A DNA stretch of 64,000 bases from Bacteroidota bacterium (GTDB lineage Bacteria > Bacteroidota > Bacteroidia > Bacteroidales > F082). Shown here one piece after another: positions 44,351 through 55,647 of this stretch; position 1 is the first letter of the stretch; each line of letters starts with the position of its first letter. Under the pieces are notes generated by a model. It made no database searches, was not told where the DNA came from, and saw only the letters and a list, made by a program, of their open reading frames with translations. Position numbers and translations under genes: made by a program. The stretch covers positions 62,001-126,000 of the forward strand of contig JAHJTC010000023.1 of assembly GCA_018830105.1 (NCBI GenBank). Direction: 5' to 3'.

Positions 44351-44634
44351 AAAATGTCAGCTTTTATTATTATCACTTAGCATTTTAAGTCTCAACAAGT
44401 TAATCAGCGTCTGTCCATTTTGAATCAGCCCCCTGATTTTTAATGACAAACACTAATTATTGCAAAGCTAAGAATCTAAGCTTTAGCACACAACGATGGG
44501 CTTCTAAAAAGTTGATTAAAACTCCCTTGATCTGTCAGAATATAATTTTACAGTATATCACTGTTTACGAATAAGATAATTCTATTTTTTTCACAAGTAT
44601 AAACCCAAAAGTTTTTAAAAATAGCAAAAAAAAA
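44351..44634. other. Intergenic region between gyrB terminator and DUF6544-type operon
   Basis: About 285 AT-rich bases between two minus-strand transcription units. It must contain the promoter of the DUF6544-type operon, but I see no clear TAnnTTTG element. No gene or RNA recognised. Confidence 0.4.
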
Positions 44635-44658
44635 TCCTGCCGGTTGATTCCGGCAGGA
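44635..44658 (-). terminator. Rho-independent terminator of gyrB
   Basis: A perfect 9-bp stem TCCTGCCGG / CCGGCAGGA with a 6-base loop. On the minus strand it is followed by a run of 10 T, ~30 bases after the gyrB stop. Confidence 0.92.
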
Positions 44659-44686
44659 AGTTACACTTATAGTGGAACTAAAGTTC

Positions 44687-46744
<2,058 letters not shown>

Positions 46745-46794
46745 TTATGAACAAATCAGCAATGGGGCAGCCATTGGGCGATAAGTTTATGGCT

Positions 46795-48480
46795 TTAAAA
46801 ACGAACCTTGATTCCTGCGTTGAGCTGAAACCCTTGTACAGGATAATTATAATAAAGCATATAATGCTGGTTCAGCAGGTTATTGGCTTGCACATAGGCT
46901 GTAAAAGTACTGTTAAACCTGTAATCGGCTCCTAATGAAAAATCGCTTATTCCATCAATTGTCATCGTTTTTTCAACAGCATTTTCTACGATCAGGGCAT
47001 CCATTTTTCCACGCAGCTGCATGTCAGCATGGATGATCCAATTCACGAATGGCTTCCATTGCGTTTTGAGTCCTGCTTCCCAACCGGGTTTCTGCCAGGC
47101 AGCAGCAATTGAATCGGTATTGTATTGATGAAGCTGGAATGAAGCCTCAAACTCCCACTGCTCCGATGGCATCCAGCCTGCTTCGGCCAAAAAGCTGAAC
47201 TGCTTCATGCCGTCATAAACCACGGTAAAATAATTCGCCTGAGCAGCAGCCGGGTCAGTGATAAAAAAGGCACTATTTTTTAGATCACGGTAGCGCAATC
47301 CCAAATGAACATCCAATCCCTGCATAAGCGCTGCCCTAAGTCCGGCATCAAAAGCAAACAAGGTGTTCTCCCAGCTTAAAGGAACTACCGAGCCAATCCA
47401 TGGGTTTTCTTTAACAAAGCTCTGGTAACTGTTGCGTTGTAATCCACCATCTGCACCGGCATAAAACTCGAGCTTTTTTTCAAGCAAATACAAATTCCCG
47501 CTAATCACCGGATAAAGCCATAGCTGAGGATCAAGATCATTCTGATAGTTTAGTCGTAAACCCAGCCTGAGCTGATAAAAATCTCCCCTGAGATGGAGAT
47601 AAGGCATGGCACCGGCCAGCAGATCATTCGTGGAAGCGAGGCTGTCGGTATTGGCATAAAAAGCACTTTTCACTTCAACACCAATCGTTTGGGTGCCATC
47701 GAAATCAAACCAATCGAATGTCATCCCTAAATCAGCATCAAGCAATACGCCATGCTCCGAACTTTTATACTGATCAAAAAGATAGGCATACTGCAAGCCA
47801 ATTTCGTGTTGCACATAGCCCATATCCGTTTCGATACTGGCAAGGCGGCTTGCAAAACCAAGCTGCTGGTAATGCTGACTGATTTTCTCCTTATCGACTA
47901 TCAGATTTGGATATTCAGCAGGTCGAAAGCCATAATAGCGATAGGTATCGAAATGATAAAATGCCCTGCTTTGCAGCTGATGGGTGCCAAGGTTATTGGA
48001 CAGCGAGATATCAAAGCTGTTGTTCATGAAATCAGCGGGGGCATAATCCTTGATGTCGGTCCAGCTCGACAGGTGCCCGATTCCCAACCCAAAACGTGTA
48101 TCGGAAGTGAGGGCCGAGCTATGCTCATACCTGAACAGTGGCGACAAGCGGCTTCCCATGCCGGCCATCACGAAGTTATTATACTGTTCGTAATCGTTCC
48201 TGGAACGGGGAGCCAACGGGCTGAGCAATTCTAATTCAGCCTTGCTGTTAATCATCCGATCGATGGTAGTGATGGAGGTATCTGCCGGCGGAAAAACGGT
48301 TTCCGGAGCATTTGGTTTCACATAAATCTTGTCGAAGTCCTTTATTGCCGGCCGAAATGCTCCTTCGATGGTTACGCGTTCCTGATGGTTCTGCGCCAAC
48401 AGCGGAAAATAGGCTGTTAGTACAAAGAACATTATCAAACAAACCAATACGGCACTCCTATTTTTCATCTTTATTCTCAT
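46795..48480 (-). CDS. Outer-membrane beta-barrel protein (TonB-receptor-like porin)
   Basis: A 561-residue protein with a signal peptide (~5-29) and a short N-terminal segment ('ERVTIEGAFRPAIKDFDKIY'). A series of amphipathic aromatic-capped strands of a barrel follows, ending in Lys-Val-Arg-Phe. There is no plug domain. The C-terminal 'LGADYRFNSTFTAYVQANNL' and 'NQHYMLYYNYPVQGFQ' resemble TonB-receptor ends. It begins 5 bases after the stop of a large TPR gene. This TPR-plus-barrel pair recurs in Bacteroidota. Its function is not established. Confidence 0.85.
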   Translation of the reverse strand: MRIKMKNRSAVLVCLIMFFVLTAYFPLLAQNHQERVTIEGAFRPAIKDFDKIYVKPNAPETVFPPADTSITTIDRMINSKAELELLSPLAPRSRNDYEQYNNFVMAGMGSRLSPLFRYEHSSALTSDTRFGLGIGHLSSWTDIKDYAPADFMNNSFDISLSNNLGTHQLQSRAFYHFDTYRYYGFRPAEYPNLIVDKEKISQHYQQLGFASRLASIETDMGYVQHEIGLQYAYLFDQYKSSEHGVLLDADLGMTFDWFDFDGTQTIGVEVKSAFYANTDSLASTNDLLAGAMPYLHLRGDFYQLRLGLRLNYQNDLDPQLWLYPVISGNLYLLEKKLEFYAGADGGLQRNSYQSFVKENPWIGSVVPLSWENTLFAFDAGLRAALMQGLDVHLGLRYRDLKNSAFFITDPAAAQANYFTVVYDGMKQFSFLAEAGWMPSEQWEFEASFQLHQYNTDSIAAAWQKPGWEAGLKTQWKPFVNWIIHADMQLRGKMDALIVENAVEKTMTIDGISDFSLGADYRFNSTFTAYVQANNLLNQHYMLYYNYPVQGFQLNAGIKVRF

Positions 48481-48485
48481 CAGTT

Positions 48486-51400
48486 TTACTGCTTTGATTC
48501 AAGCTGTTGCAATTTTTGAATGGCTTCCTGCTTCAGGTCATCACCGCTATAATTATCGATAATACTTTTGAGCGTTTCTCTTGCCTGAAAGGCGTTGTCG
48601 TTGGCGGCATAAATATCGGCAAGCAGGATATATGATTTCGCGAGCCAATATTCGAATGAAGGATAACGATCCGCCATGGCGAATACTTTATCTTCAGCCA
48701 GTCCGGCTTCGCCAAGCTTAAAATGTGCCAACGCCAGCAAATAGGCCGCCTCTGCACCATAGACTCCCGGATCGGCCTGCACACAAAGCTGGAGTACCGG
48801 CTTAGCCTGGCTGTATTGTTCGAGCGACATATACGATTTTCCGAGGATATAATCGGCCTGCACACGTTGCTGCTCCTCTACATCAGGCGTAAGCTGTAAA
48901 ACCTTGGCCTGACCGATTGCCTTTTGGTAGTCGCCCTGGAAATAATTACTTTTCATGCTTCCTTCAATGGCCTCACGTTTGCGGTTTCCTTCCTCACTTA
49001 TTTGAGCAAGGCGCCCATAATAAGTTGCTGCTTTCCCATACTGGGCCTGATCATAAACGATGCGGGCAGCATTGAGCAAAGCCTCGTCAGTATAGGAATT
49101 ATCCTGAAAATTGATCAGGAATTCAAGATGAAAAAGGGCCTTTTCATTATTCTTTGACCGCAGTGCGCATTGGGCAGCATAATGGTGTGCCTGAAGCAGA
49201 TAGGCTCCATTGTCGAATTGACTAAAATAATTTGACAAGGCCTTCTGTGCTTCTTCACAACGGTTTTCGAGGTAAAAATTCTCGGCAGTAACAAAAGCCA
49301 GCGAATCCTGTTGGGTATTACTCACCTGCCCTACCCCGAGCGCTTCTGTATAGGCAAAATATTCCTGCAACTTGTTCATATCCATATAAATATCACGCAT
49401 CAGATTGAGGGCTTCGCGCGATTCGTTGGTGCCGGGATAGCGGCTCACAACCTGCTTCAACTTGGTGAGGGCCTGTTCATTCTGGTTGTTGTTATAGTAA
49501 ATCATCCCTGTTTTCATCAAAGCCTGACGGGCATAATTTGAACGTGGTTTTTCGCGCACCAGCTGGTCGAATTTAACAATGGCCGAACGGTTGTCGTTGT
49601 TAACCAGGTAGGAAGAACCCATTTCATATAAAGCCTGATCAAAATAGCCGGATCGCGGATAAGTTTTTAACAATTGATCTAAGGCTTGCATCTTCTGATT
49701 AATATTCCCCAGCGCTCCATAAGCAAGTCCAACCTGAAACAAGGCGTAATCACCACCACTGGCATTGGCCTGATTTACTTTTTTATAGGCTGTTATGGCT
49801 GCATTGTAATCCTTGAGCATAAAATGACAATCGCCAATTCGCAGCCAGGCATCATAAATCAATGCGGGATTTTCGACATAAGGTTTATTCACAAAGCTGT
49901 TGAAGGAAGGCAAAGCCGCTTTATAGTCTTGTTTGCGAAAATAGGTGTAGCCCAGGTTATAGCTTGCCAATGGAAGCAGCTTTGAGCCGGAGGCCTCCCT
50001 CATGGCCATAAACTGCTTGAAATATTTTTCGGATCCCCAATAGTTTTTTTGATAATAAAAAGTTTCGGCCAACCAAAAAGTAGCCTCTGCGCGCATGGCA
50101 GGCTCTTGCGCATCCGACTGCAGCCGGTTAAAATAATCAGCTGCTTTTTGGATATCGCCCTGATTGAACAGCTGCACGGCCAGCGAAAAGCTCAGCTGAT
50201 CATAAATTTGCTGCAGCTTGGGATCGCGGTTGCTGAGTTTTTCGAGCGATGCCAGGGCTGCGTCATAATCACGCGCAGCCAGATAAAGATGGATAATCAG
50301 GCTTTCTGCTTCTGCCTTACGGTCAGTATCCTCATTAGCTGCCAGATAATCGGTGAGCAGTTTGGCTGCCTCATTAAACGGATCTGTTCCGGCCTGAAGG
50401 CTCAACCTGGCGTAATTAAACAGCGCATCTTCACTTATTTCATCGTCATAACCTGCTTTGTAGGCAGCCAGAAAAGCATTCCTGGCATATTTAGGCTGGT
50501 TAGTTTTTACATAACAAGCTGCCAAATAATAGGATGCATATTGTTTGAGCGAATCTTCGGGAGTTCCTAACTGCTCGAAGCTACGGATGGCGGCCACGAT
50601 ATTTCCTGTTTTCATGCGGCTCACGCCAATCTGATAGTGATCTTCGCGACTTAGATTCCGTCTGTTCTGACGCTCAAATACTTGATAATACGACAATGCC
50701 TTTTCGTAATTCTCACGTGCATACCATGCATCAGCAAGCATTCTGGCTATTTCGGGTTTGCGGCGATAGTCGGCAGTCTTCAGGGCATCTTCGCCCATGC
50801 GTATCACTTCGTCGAGCTGGCCATTGCGGTAATTTATCTGAAGCATATACAATGGAATCTGCTTACGGTAGCTGCGGTTATTTTCCAGTTCGGCGAACAG
50901 CTTCATGGCTTGGTCATCATTGCCTTTAACATAATAAATATGGGCTGCATAATAGCGGGCATCATCGCTGTAAGTTCCTTTATCGGAGATCGTTTTTTCA
51001 AACAGCGTCATCGCCTGGTCCACTTCTTCAAGCTGAAGCAAAGCATAGGCCTGCTTATAGTGCATCTCGTGTTGCTCATCAGCGGATAACCTGTTGGCAT
51101 CGGTGTTTTGGTAAGCATCATAAGCTTCCTGGTACTTTCTGTCGTTGAAGAGCATGCCTGCGTAGAAAAAATTGATTCTTGGCATCCAGCTGCTGCCCGG
51201 ATAATCTTTGGCAAAAGCAGAGACAAGTCTGGGCGCATCTTCCTGATCCAGGTAGAATGCAGAAACCGCCTGGTAATAGCGCGAATCGATAAACATCCTG
51301 CTGTTGGGGTCGTCGAGTTGTTGCTGCAGCCCGGCAAATAAACTGCGGGAAGCACCATATTGCTGGTTTTGGAACAAAACAAGTCCCTGCTGAAATGTTG

Positions 51401-51500
51401 TTTCAGGATCCCAGTTACTTATTTGCTTCTGTGCCACAAGTGGCTGAAATGAAGCTATCAGCCCAATATACACAATGAGAAGAGTCTTTTTCAAAGGCAT
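48486..51500 (-). CDS. Large secreted TPR-repeat protein
   Basis: A 1004-residue protein from the ATG at 51500, which starts a clean signal peptide (MPLKKTLLIVYIGLIASFQ...); the longer frame from 51539 runs over a probable -7 element. Almost the whole mature protein is TPR/Sel1-like helical hairpins ('AYDAYQNTDANRLSADEQHE', 'SYNLGYTYFRKQDYKAALPS', 'LYEMGSSYLVNNDNRSAIVK'). It is cotranscribed with the downstream outer-membrane barrel gene. It may act in the periplasm as an assembly or gliding-type scaffold. This role is inferred. Confidence 0.88.
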   Translation of the reverse strand: MPLKKTLLIVYIGLIASFQPLVAQKQISNWDPETTFQQGLVLFQNQQYGASRSLFAGLQQQLDDPNSRMFIDSRYYQAVSAFYLDQEDAPRLVSAFAKDYPGSSWMPRINFFYAGMLFNDRKYQEAYDAYQNTDANRLSADEQHEMHYKQAYALLQLEEVDQAMTLFEKTISDKGTYSDDARYYAAHIYYVKGNDDQAMKLFAELENNRSYRKQIPLYMLQINYRNGQLDEVIRMGEDALKTADYRRKPEIARMLADAWYARENYEKALSYYQVFERQNRRNLSREDHYQIGVSRMKTGNIVAAIRSFEQLGTPEDSLKQYASYYLAACYVKTNQPKYARNAFLAAYKAGYDDEISEDALFNYARLSLQAGTDPFNEAAKLLTDYLAANEDTDRKAEAESLIIHLYLAARDYDAALASLEKLSNRDPKLQQIYDQLSFSLAVQLFNQGDIQKAADYFNRLQSDAQEPAMRAEATFWLAETFYYQKNYWGSEKYFKQFMAMREASGSKLLPLASYNLGYTYFRKQDYKAALPSFNSFVNKPYVENPALIYDAWLRIGDCHFMLKDYNAAITAYKKVNQANASGGDYALFQVGLAYGALGNINQKMQALDQLLKTYPRSGYFDQALYEMGSSYLVNNDNRSAIVKFDQLVREKPRSNYARQALMKTGMIYYNNNQNEQALTKLKQVVSRYPGTNESREALNLMRDIYMDMNKLQEYFAYTEALGVGQVSNTQQDSLAFVTAENFYLENRCEEAQKALSNYFSQFDNGAYLLQAHHYAAQCALRSKNNEKALFHLEFLINFQDNSYTDEALLNAARIVYDQAQYGKAATYYGRLAQISEEGNRKREAIEGSMKSNYFQGDYQKAIGQAKVLQLTPDVEEQQRVQADYILGKSYMSLEQYSQAKPVLQLCVQADPGVYGAEAAYLLALAHFKLGEAGLAEDKVFAMADRYPSFEYWLAKSYILLADIYAANDNAFQARETLKSIIDNYSGDDLKQEAIQKLQQLESKQ

Positions 51501-51637
51501 GGAGACATTTTTTTTCGTGCAGCGAAGGTACAATTTCATAGACGAAACGATCGAAAATTAGTTACTTAAAGGGCTTCATTTTTTATAAAAAGCAAAATCC
51601 TTTCAGGATAAAAAAACGCTTAGCTGTACTAAATATT

Positions 51638-51675
51638 GCAAACAAGCCACAATAGAACTATTGCGGCTTGTTTGC
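51638..51675 (-). terminator. Long hairpin after rnpB, probable terminator or processing hairpin
   Basis: An 18-bp stem with one mismatch around a 2-base loop (arms 51638-51655 and 51658-51675), starting immediately after the rnpB 3' end. The downstream T-run is weak (AATATTTAG), so it may be a processing or stability hairpin rather than a classic terminator. Confidence 0.65.
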
Positions 51676-51676
51676 A

Positions 51677-52084
51677 GGCAAACCCATAAGCGGGATCCTG
51701 TGCAGCACATGACCGCGAGCGATCATGCGCTGTGACTGTCATTTATCTCGGACTACCATCACTGGCAGCCTCTAGCGGCCTACCCACCGGCGCCGGACGG
51801 GTCGCCCTTGATTTGTTTCGGACTAATCCGAAACAAAAATGCCGGTATATTTGGCCTTGCAGCCCATAAGGTTTACCCCCGGGCCGGATCACCCCGACCC
51901 GATGTGAGCCCTTACCTCACATTTTCACCCTTACCCCACCCGAAGGCGTGGCGGTTATTTTCTGTGGCACTTGCTGTTCTTTGTGCCTAAAACACAAAGA
52001 CCTTCCTGTTAGGAAGTATGGTACCCTGCGCTGTCCCGACTTTCCTCAGCATATCACTACACTGCGACAGTCTGTGTTTGCCGC
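51677..52084 (-). ncRNA. rnpB: RNase P RNA, class A
   Basis: The catalytic RNA of RNase P, which matures tRNA 5' ends. On the minus strand the conserved blocks occur in order: GAGGAAAGTC (CR-I), CAGGGTACCA, ACAGAAAATAACCGCC, AAGGGTGAAAATGTGAGGTA (with the paired AGGGCTCACAT), GCAAGGCCAAATA, GTGGGTAGGCCGC and GATGGTAGTCCGAGATAAAT. P1 pairs GGCAAAC with GTTTGCC, setting the ends. P2 pairs GACTGTC with GACAGTC, and P4 pairs CGGGA with TCCCG; both differ from the E. coli sequence but are compensated on both strands. It is divergent from the MATE gene. Ends are approximate to a few bases. Confidence 0.96.
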
Positions 52085-52086
52085 AG

Positions 52087-52094
52087 CAAAATTA
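52087..52094 (-). promoter_or_regulatory. Promoter -7 element of rnpB
   Basis: TAATTTTG on the minus strand, a perfect TAnnTTTG match, right before the 5' end inferred from the P1 helix. Confidence 0.6.
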
Positions 52095-52177
52095 CAACAA
52101 TTTACAGGGCTTTCACCCGCTCTTGCAATCTGCAATATCCAAATGAAGTCGTAAAATTTTAAGTAGGGTATTATTCT

Positions 52178-52185
52178 TACTTTTG
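52178..52185 (+). promoter_or_regulatory. Promoter -7 element of the MATE gene
   Basis: TACTTTTG, a perfect TAnnTTTG match, 21 bases before the ATG at 52207. A TTG at 52183 would be an in-frame start but lies inside this element, so it is not used. Confidence 0.65.
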
Positions 52186-52206
52186 CAAACTCCTAAAAAT
52201 CGCTCC

Positions 52207-53550
52207 ATGAGGGATCTTACTACAGGCAACGAAGGCAAACTTATACTCGCATTTACCATTCCTATGTTGATAGGCAATGTTTTTCAGCAGTTGTACAATA
52301 TTGTTGACAGCATCATTATAGGCCGTTATTTAGGCAACGAAGCCCTTGCAGCGGTGGGAGCAAGTTTTCCACTTATTTTCACGCTGATATCATTGATCAT
52401 CGGTATCGCAACAGGCACTACCATTATCATAGCCCAATATTACGGGGCGAAAAACATTGGCAAGGTACAGCAAGCCATTGAAACCATGTACCTCTTTATT
52501 TTTGTGGCATCAATTTTCCTCAGCCTGATTGGCATTTATACCAGCACCGCCATTTTCAAGCTGATCGACCTGCCCGAAGAGGTGATTCCTGAAGCTGTAA
52601 AGTACTTCAATATCTATGCATTGGGTTTTGTGTTTTTCTTTGGATTTCAGGGAACCAGTGCCATACTCAGAGGGCTTGGCGACTCGAAAACGCCGCTCTA
52701 CTTTTTAATCGTTGCCACGATGATGAATATTATGCTGGATTTATTATTTGTGGTCGTCTTTGAATGGGGCATCGAGGGCGTTGCCTATGCCACAATAATT
52801 TCGCAGGCAGGCGCTTTTATCTCTATTATTTATTACTTGAACCGTTTTCATAAAGTGATACGCTTTAATATGTTGCGGCTTCGTTTTAACCGGGAAATCT
52901 TTTTCAAAAGCATAAAAATCGGGCTGCCGACAGGGTTTCAGCAGACTTTTGTAGCCGTGGGAATGCTGGCCTTGTACAAGGTGGTGAATATGTTTGGAAC
53001 CACAGTAATTGCTGCTTATGCAGTGGCAATGCGTATTGATTCCTTTGCTGCGCTTCCGGCGATGAATTTTAGCGCAGCACTTTCTTCTTTTGTGGGGCAA
53101 AATATCGGAGCCAAAAAGCTCGAAAGGGTGCGCAGCGGCATGCTGGCCACCTTGCGCATGACTTCGCTCATCTCGCTGGGAGTGACCATTGTCGCCTGGA
53201 TTTTTGCGGAACAGATTATGCAGGTATTCACTACTGACCAGGCTGTGGTTGAGGCCGGAAAAGACTACTTATATATCGTGAGTGCTTTTTATATCCTGTT
53301 CTCGGCCATGTTCGTCATGAATGGCGTTTTGAGGGGCGCAGGCGACACTTTGATACCGATGTTTATTACCATTTTTGCCTTGTGGGTGATTCGGATTCCG
53401 GCTTCCTGGTTTTTAGCGCAACATTTTGGCCCCAAAGGAATTTGGTGGGGCATTCCGGTAGCCTGGGGGATTGGTGCAGTTTTTTCCTATATTTATTATC
53501 GCACAGGACGCTGGAGAACAAAATCTGTCGTGAAGCAGCAGAATTCGTAG
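52207..53550 (+). CDS. MATE family efflux transporter
   Basis: A 447-residue inner-membrane exporter of the MATE (NorM/DinF) family with 12 TM helices in two halves. 'MRDLTTGNEGKLILAFTIPM' is the typical family start. 'ALAAVGASFPLIFTLISLII' lies in the first half, 'GFQGTSAILRGLGDSKTPLY' marks the end of helix 5 and 'FVMNGVLRGAGDTLIPMFIT' is its equivalent in the second half. MATE proteins expel cationic drugs using H+ or Na+ gradients; the substrate here is unknown. It is the last housekeeping-type gene before the RHS island. Confidence 0.95.
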   Translation: MRDLTTGNEGKLILAFTIPMLIGNVFQQLYNIVDSIIIGRYLGNEALAAVGASFPLIFTLISLIIGIATGTTIIIAQYYGAKNIGKVQQAIETMYLFIFVASIFLSLIGIYTSTAIFKLIDLPEEVIPEAVKYFNIYALGFVFFFGFQGTSAILRGLGDSKTPLYFLIVATMMNIMLDLLFVVVFEWGIEGVAYATIISQAGAFISIIYYLNRFHKVIRFNMLRLRFNREIFFKSIKIGLPTGFQQTFVAVGMLALYKVVNMFGTTVIAAYAVAMRIDSFAALPAMNFSAALSSFVGQNIGAKKLERVRSGMLATLRMTSLISLGVTIVAWIFAEQIMQVFTTDQAVVEAGKDYLYIVSAFYILFSAMFVMNGVLRGAGDTLIPMFITIFALWVIRIPASWFLAQHFGPKGIWWGIPVAWGIGAVFSYIYYRTGRWRTKSVVKQQNS

Positions 53551-53585
53551 AAAAAAATCTCAGCATTTGTAACTATCGGGCATCC

Positions 53586-53624
53586 AAAAATCCGAAACCA
53601 TTAACCAAAAAAGTTTTACCTTTG
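53586..53624 (+). promoter_or_regulatory. Promoter-like block at the RHS junction
   Basis: A 17-base sequence AAAAATCCGAAACCATT (53586-53602) is followed by a perfect -7 element TACCTTTG (53617-53624). The same 17 bases occur at 57008-57024, ahead of TACTTTTA and the lipoprotein gene at 57074. It could transcribe the RHS fragment. Confidence 0.4.
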
Positions 53625-53650
53625 ACTACACTTACAACCCCACAAGCGGT

Positions 53651-55636
53651 ATGCCCGAAACCTACACCTATCCCAGTGGCTTTAAGCTGAAATATGCCTA
53701 CAACCAACGAGGCGACATGACGGTTATATCAGGCTTTTTTGGCAGCTATTGGAGTAGTTTATGGACAGGTCAAATGCAGAACCAACGCGGGCAATGGACA
53801 CAATACCGATCACTAGCCGGTGTTACCGGGCTTCAATACGACAACTTTGGTTTCCCAAGCCAAACGGTATCACAATTTGGTTTGGGAAGTACGGTGCAGG
53901 ATTTGCGCTACCAGTTCAACAGCACCACAGGCAACCTGAGCTGGCGCAGGGATGCCCTGAAAAACTTCAGGGAAGATTTTACCTACGATACCGAACTGCA
54001 TAGCCGCCTCACAGGATGGCGCATAAACAATCAGACAGTGGCCGCCATGCAGTACCTCGACAATGGCAACATCAACCAAAAAACCGATGTAAGCACCGCC
54101 CCGGCCAGCTACCGCTACGAGCACCCACAGGGCAAACCACATGCCGTAACCAGTGTGGCGCAGCCTACAACAGCCTTTTTAAATGCTGCTCCGGAACAAA
54201 ACATCACTTACACACCTTTTAATAAGGTAAGTTTTATCAGTGATACCTACCCCAATGGCCGAAGCTATGAGCTCGACATCACCTATGGCCCCGATCAGCA
54301 ACGGAAGTACAGCCACCTCGAAGAAGACGAGGGTGTTGGCATGCCGTTCATCACTGAAACCTATTTTCTGGATCAATACGAAACCAAAAGGCTGTTGCCT
54401 TCAGCAGAACAAAAAATCCACTACCTGAGCGGCCCCACCGGTTTGTTTGGCATCATGGTGCAAACAGGCAGCAATATGCAGCTGTATTATGTGCTTACCG
54501 ATTATCTGGGATCAATAACCGGTATTACAGATGCCTCGGGTAATGTACTCGAAAAGCTGAGTTATGATCCCTGGGGCAGACGTAGAAACCCCAATAATTG
54601 GACAGATTACACTGTGCAACCTAGCCTGTTCGACCGCGGCTACACCGGCCACGAACATTTGGACCAATTTGGTTTGATCAATATGAATGGCAGGGTTTAT
54701 GATCCGTTTTTGGCACGTTTCCTCTCGCCCGATCCTTTTGTGCAGGCGCCCGAATACAGCCAAAACTACAACCGCTACAGCTACGCCTGGAACAACCCGC
54801 TTAAATATATTGATCCAAGTGGATATCATGTGTTACCCAACAAGTATGATAATAATTCTTGGCTAGCACCACCCATAAAAGGTGGAGGTGGTGGCACTGG
54901 TATCACCTCTGATGGATTTATTATTCCGGTATATTACAATGCGCATGCCGGACAAGGTGTACATTATAATCAATATACTGGAAATTACTATAATAATTAT
55001 GGTAAAGTCATTTCTTATCAGGATGCGATCAATTCTTACCCACATACAACACTTACATTCAGCAATTCAGGTTCGGTTGCAGCTAGTAATGCTAATTCAA
55101 GTACCAATGACATACTAAAATTAATTAATTCCTTAGTCCCTTATCATAATTATGGCATGAGCTATCAAGGAGATGAGGAAAACGATAAGAATAGGCAAGC
55201 CGCAAACGGAGGGGTAGATGCAGTTTCAGGAGCTGCAATACCAAACTGGGGACAAATGTATATCATATCAAATGTCAATGCGGATGCAGGTTTAATGGAT
55301 GGGCATGCGTGGATAAGGTTAGAGAGTAATAAAGGTGTAACCACTACTATGTCATTGTGGGGGAATCGAGGCGAACAAGAATTTTGGACGAACTTAGAAA
55401 TTAATGGAGGATATGGCGCTGTATCTAAATCTACAACAATAACACCGCAACAGTATAATATGATTTTAGATTATAACTCAGATGCTTCTAACATAAATTG
55501 GACTCCTTGGAATACTTGTGCTGGCTATTCTGTTGGTGTATGGAATTATGTAACAGGAGATAATTTATCGGCAAGAGATTATTTTTGGTTTACCACTCCA
55601 CGAAGTTTAGCAGGCTCAATTAATAAGAATCCGTAA
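53651..55636 (+). CDS. 5'-truncated RHS-repeat protein with putative cysteine-peptidase-fold toxin tip
   Basis: A 661-residue fragment of a polymorphic RHS toxin. The frame opens at 53573 just after a stop (53570-53572), so the usual large N-terminal part and signal peptide are missing. YD-repeat sequence (~1-320) leads to the RHS core 'DYLGSITGITDASGNVLEKL', 'YDPWGRRRNP' and 'NMNGRVYDPFLARFLSPDPF', with 'NRYSYAWNNPLKYIDPSGY' at ~375-395. The ~270-residue C-terminal tip follows a Gly-rich linker. It has 'MDGHAWIRLE' (His552) and 'PWNTCAGYSVGVWNYVTGDN' (Cys623), a His-then-Cys order like circularly permuted NlpC/P60 (LRAT-like) enzymes. The tip assignment is inference. Small genes downstream may encode immunity. 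Confidence 0.85.
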   Translation: MPETYTYPSGFKLKYAYNQRGDMTVISGFFGSYWSSLWTGQMQNQRGQWTQYRSLAGVTGLQYDNFGFPSQTVSQFGLGSTVQDLRYQFNSTTGNLSWRRDALKNFREDFTYDTELHSRLTGWRINNQTVAAMQYLDNGNINQKTDVSTAPASYRYEHPQGKPHAVTSVAQPTTAFLNAAPEQNITYTPFNKVSFISDTYPNGRSYELDITYGPDQQRKYSHLEEDEGVGMPFITETYFLDQYETKRLLPSAEQKIHYLSGPTGLFGIMVQTGSNMQLYYVLTDYLGSITGITDASGNVLEKLSYDPWGRRRNPNNWTDYTVQPSLFDRGYTGHEHLDQFGLINMNGRVYDPFLARFLSPDPFVQAPEYSQNYNRYSYAWNNPLKYIDPSGYHVLPNKYDNNSWLAPPIKGGGGGTGITSDGFIIPVYYNAHAGQGVHYNQYTGNYYNNYGKVISYQDAINSYPHTTLTFSNSGSVAASNANSSTNDILKLINSLVPYHNYGMSYQGDEENDKNRQAANGGVDAVSGAAIPNWGQMYIISNVNADAGLMDGHAWIRLESNKGVTTTMSLWGNRGEQEFWTNLEINGGYGAVSKSTTITPQQYNMILDYNSDASNINWTPWNTCAGYSVGVWNYVTGDNLSARDYFWFTTPRSLAGSINKNP

Positions 55637-55647
55637 ATTTAAAGAAC

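Noticed and set aside
48486-51500. Long plus-strand frames opposite the TPR gene
   Set aside because: Codon pattern and domain content are explained fully by the minus-strand TPR protein; the antisense frames have no recognisable features.
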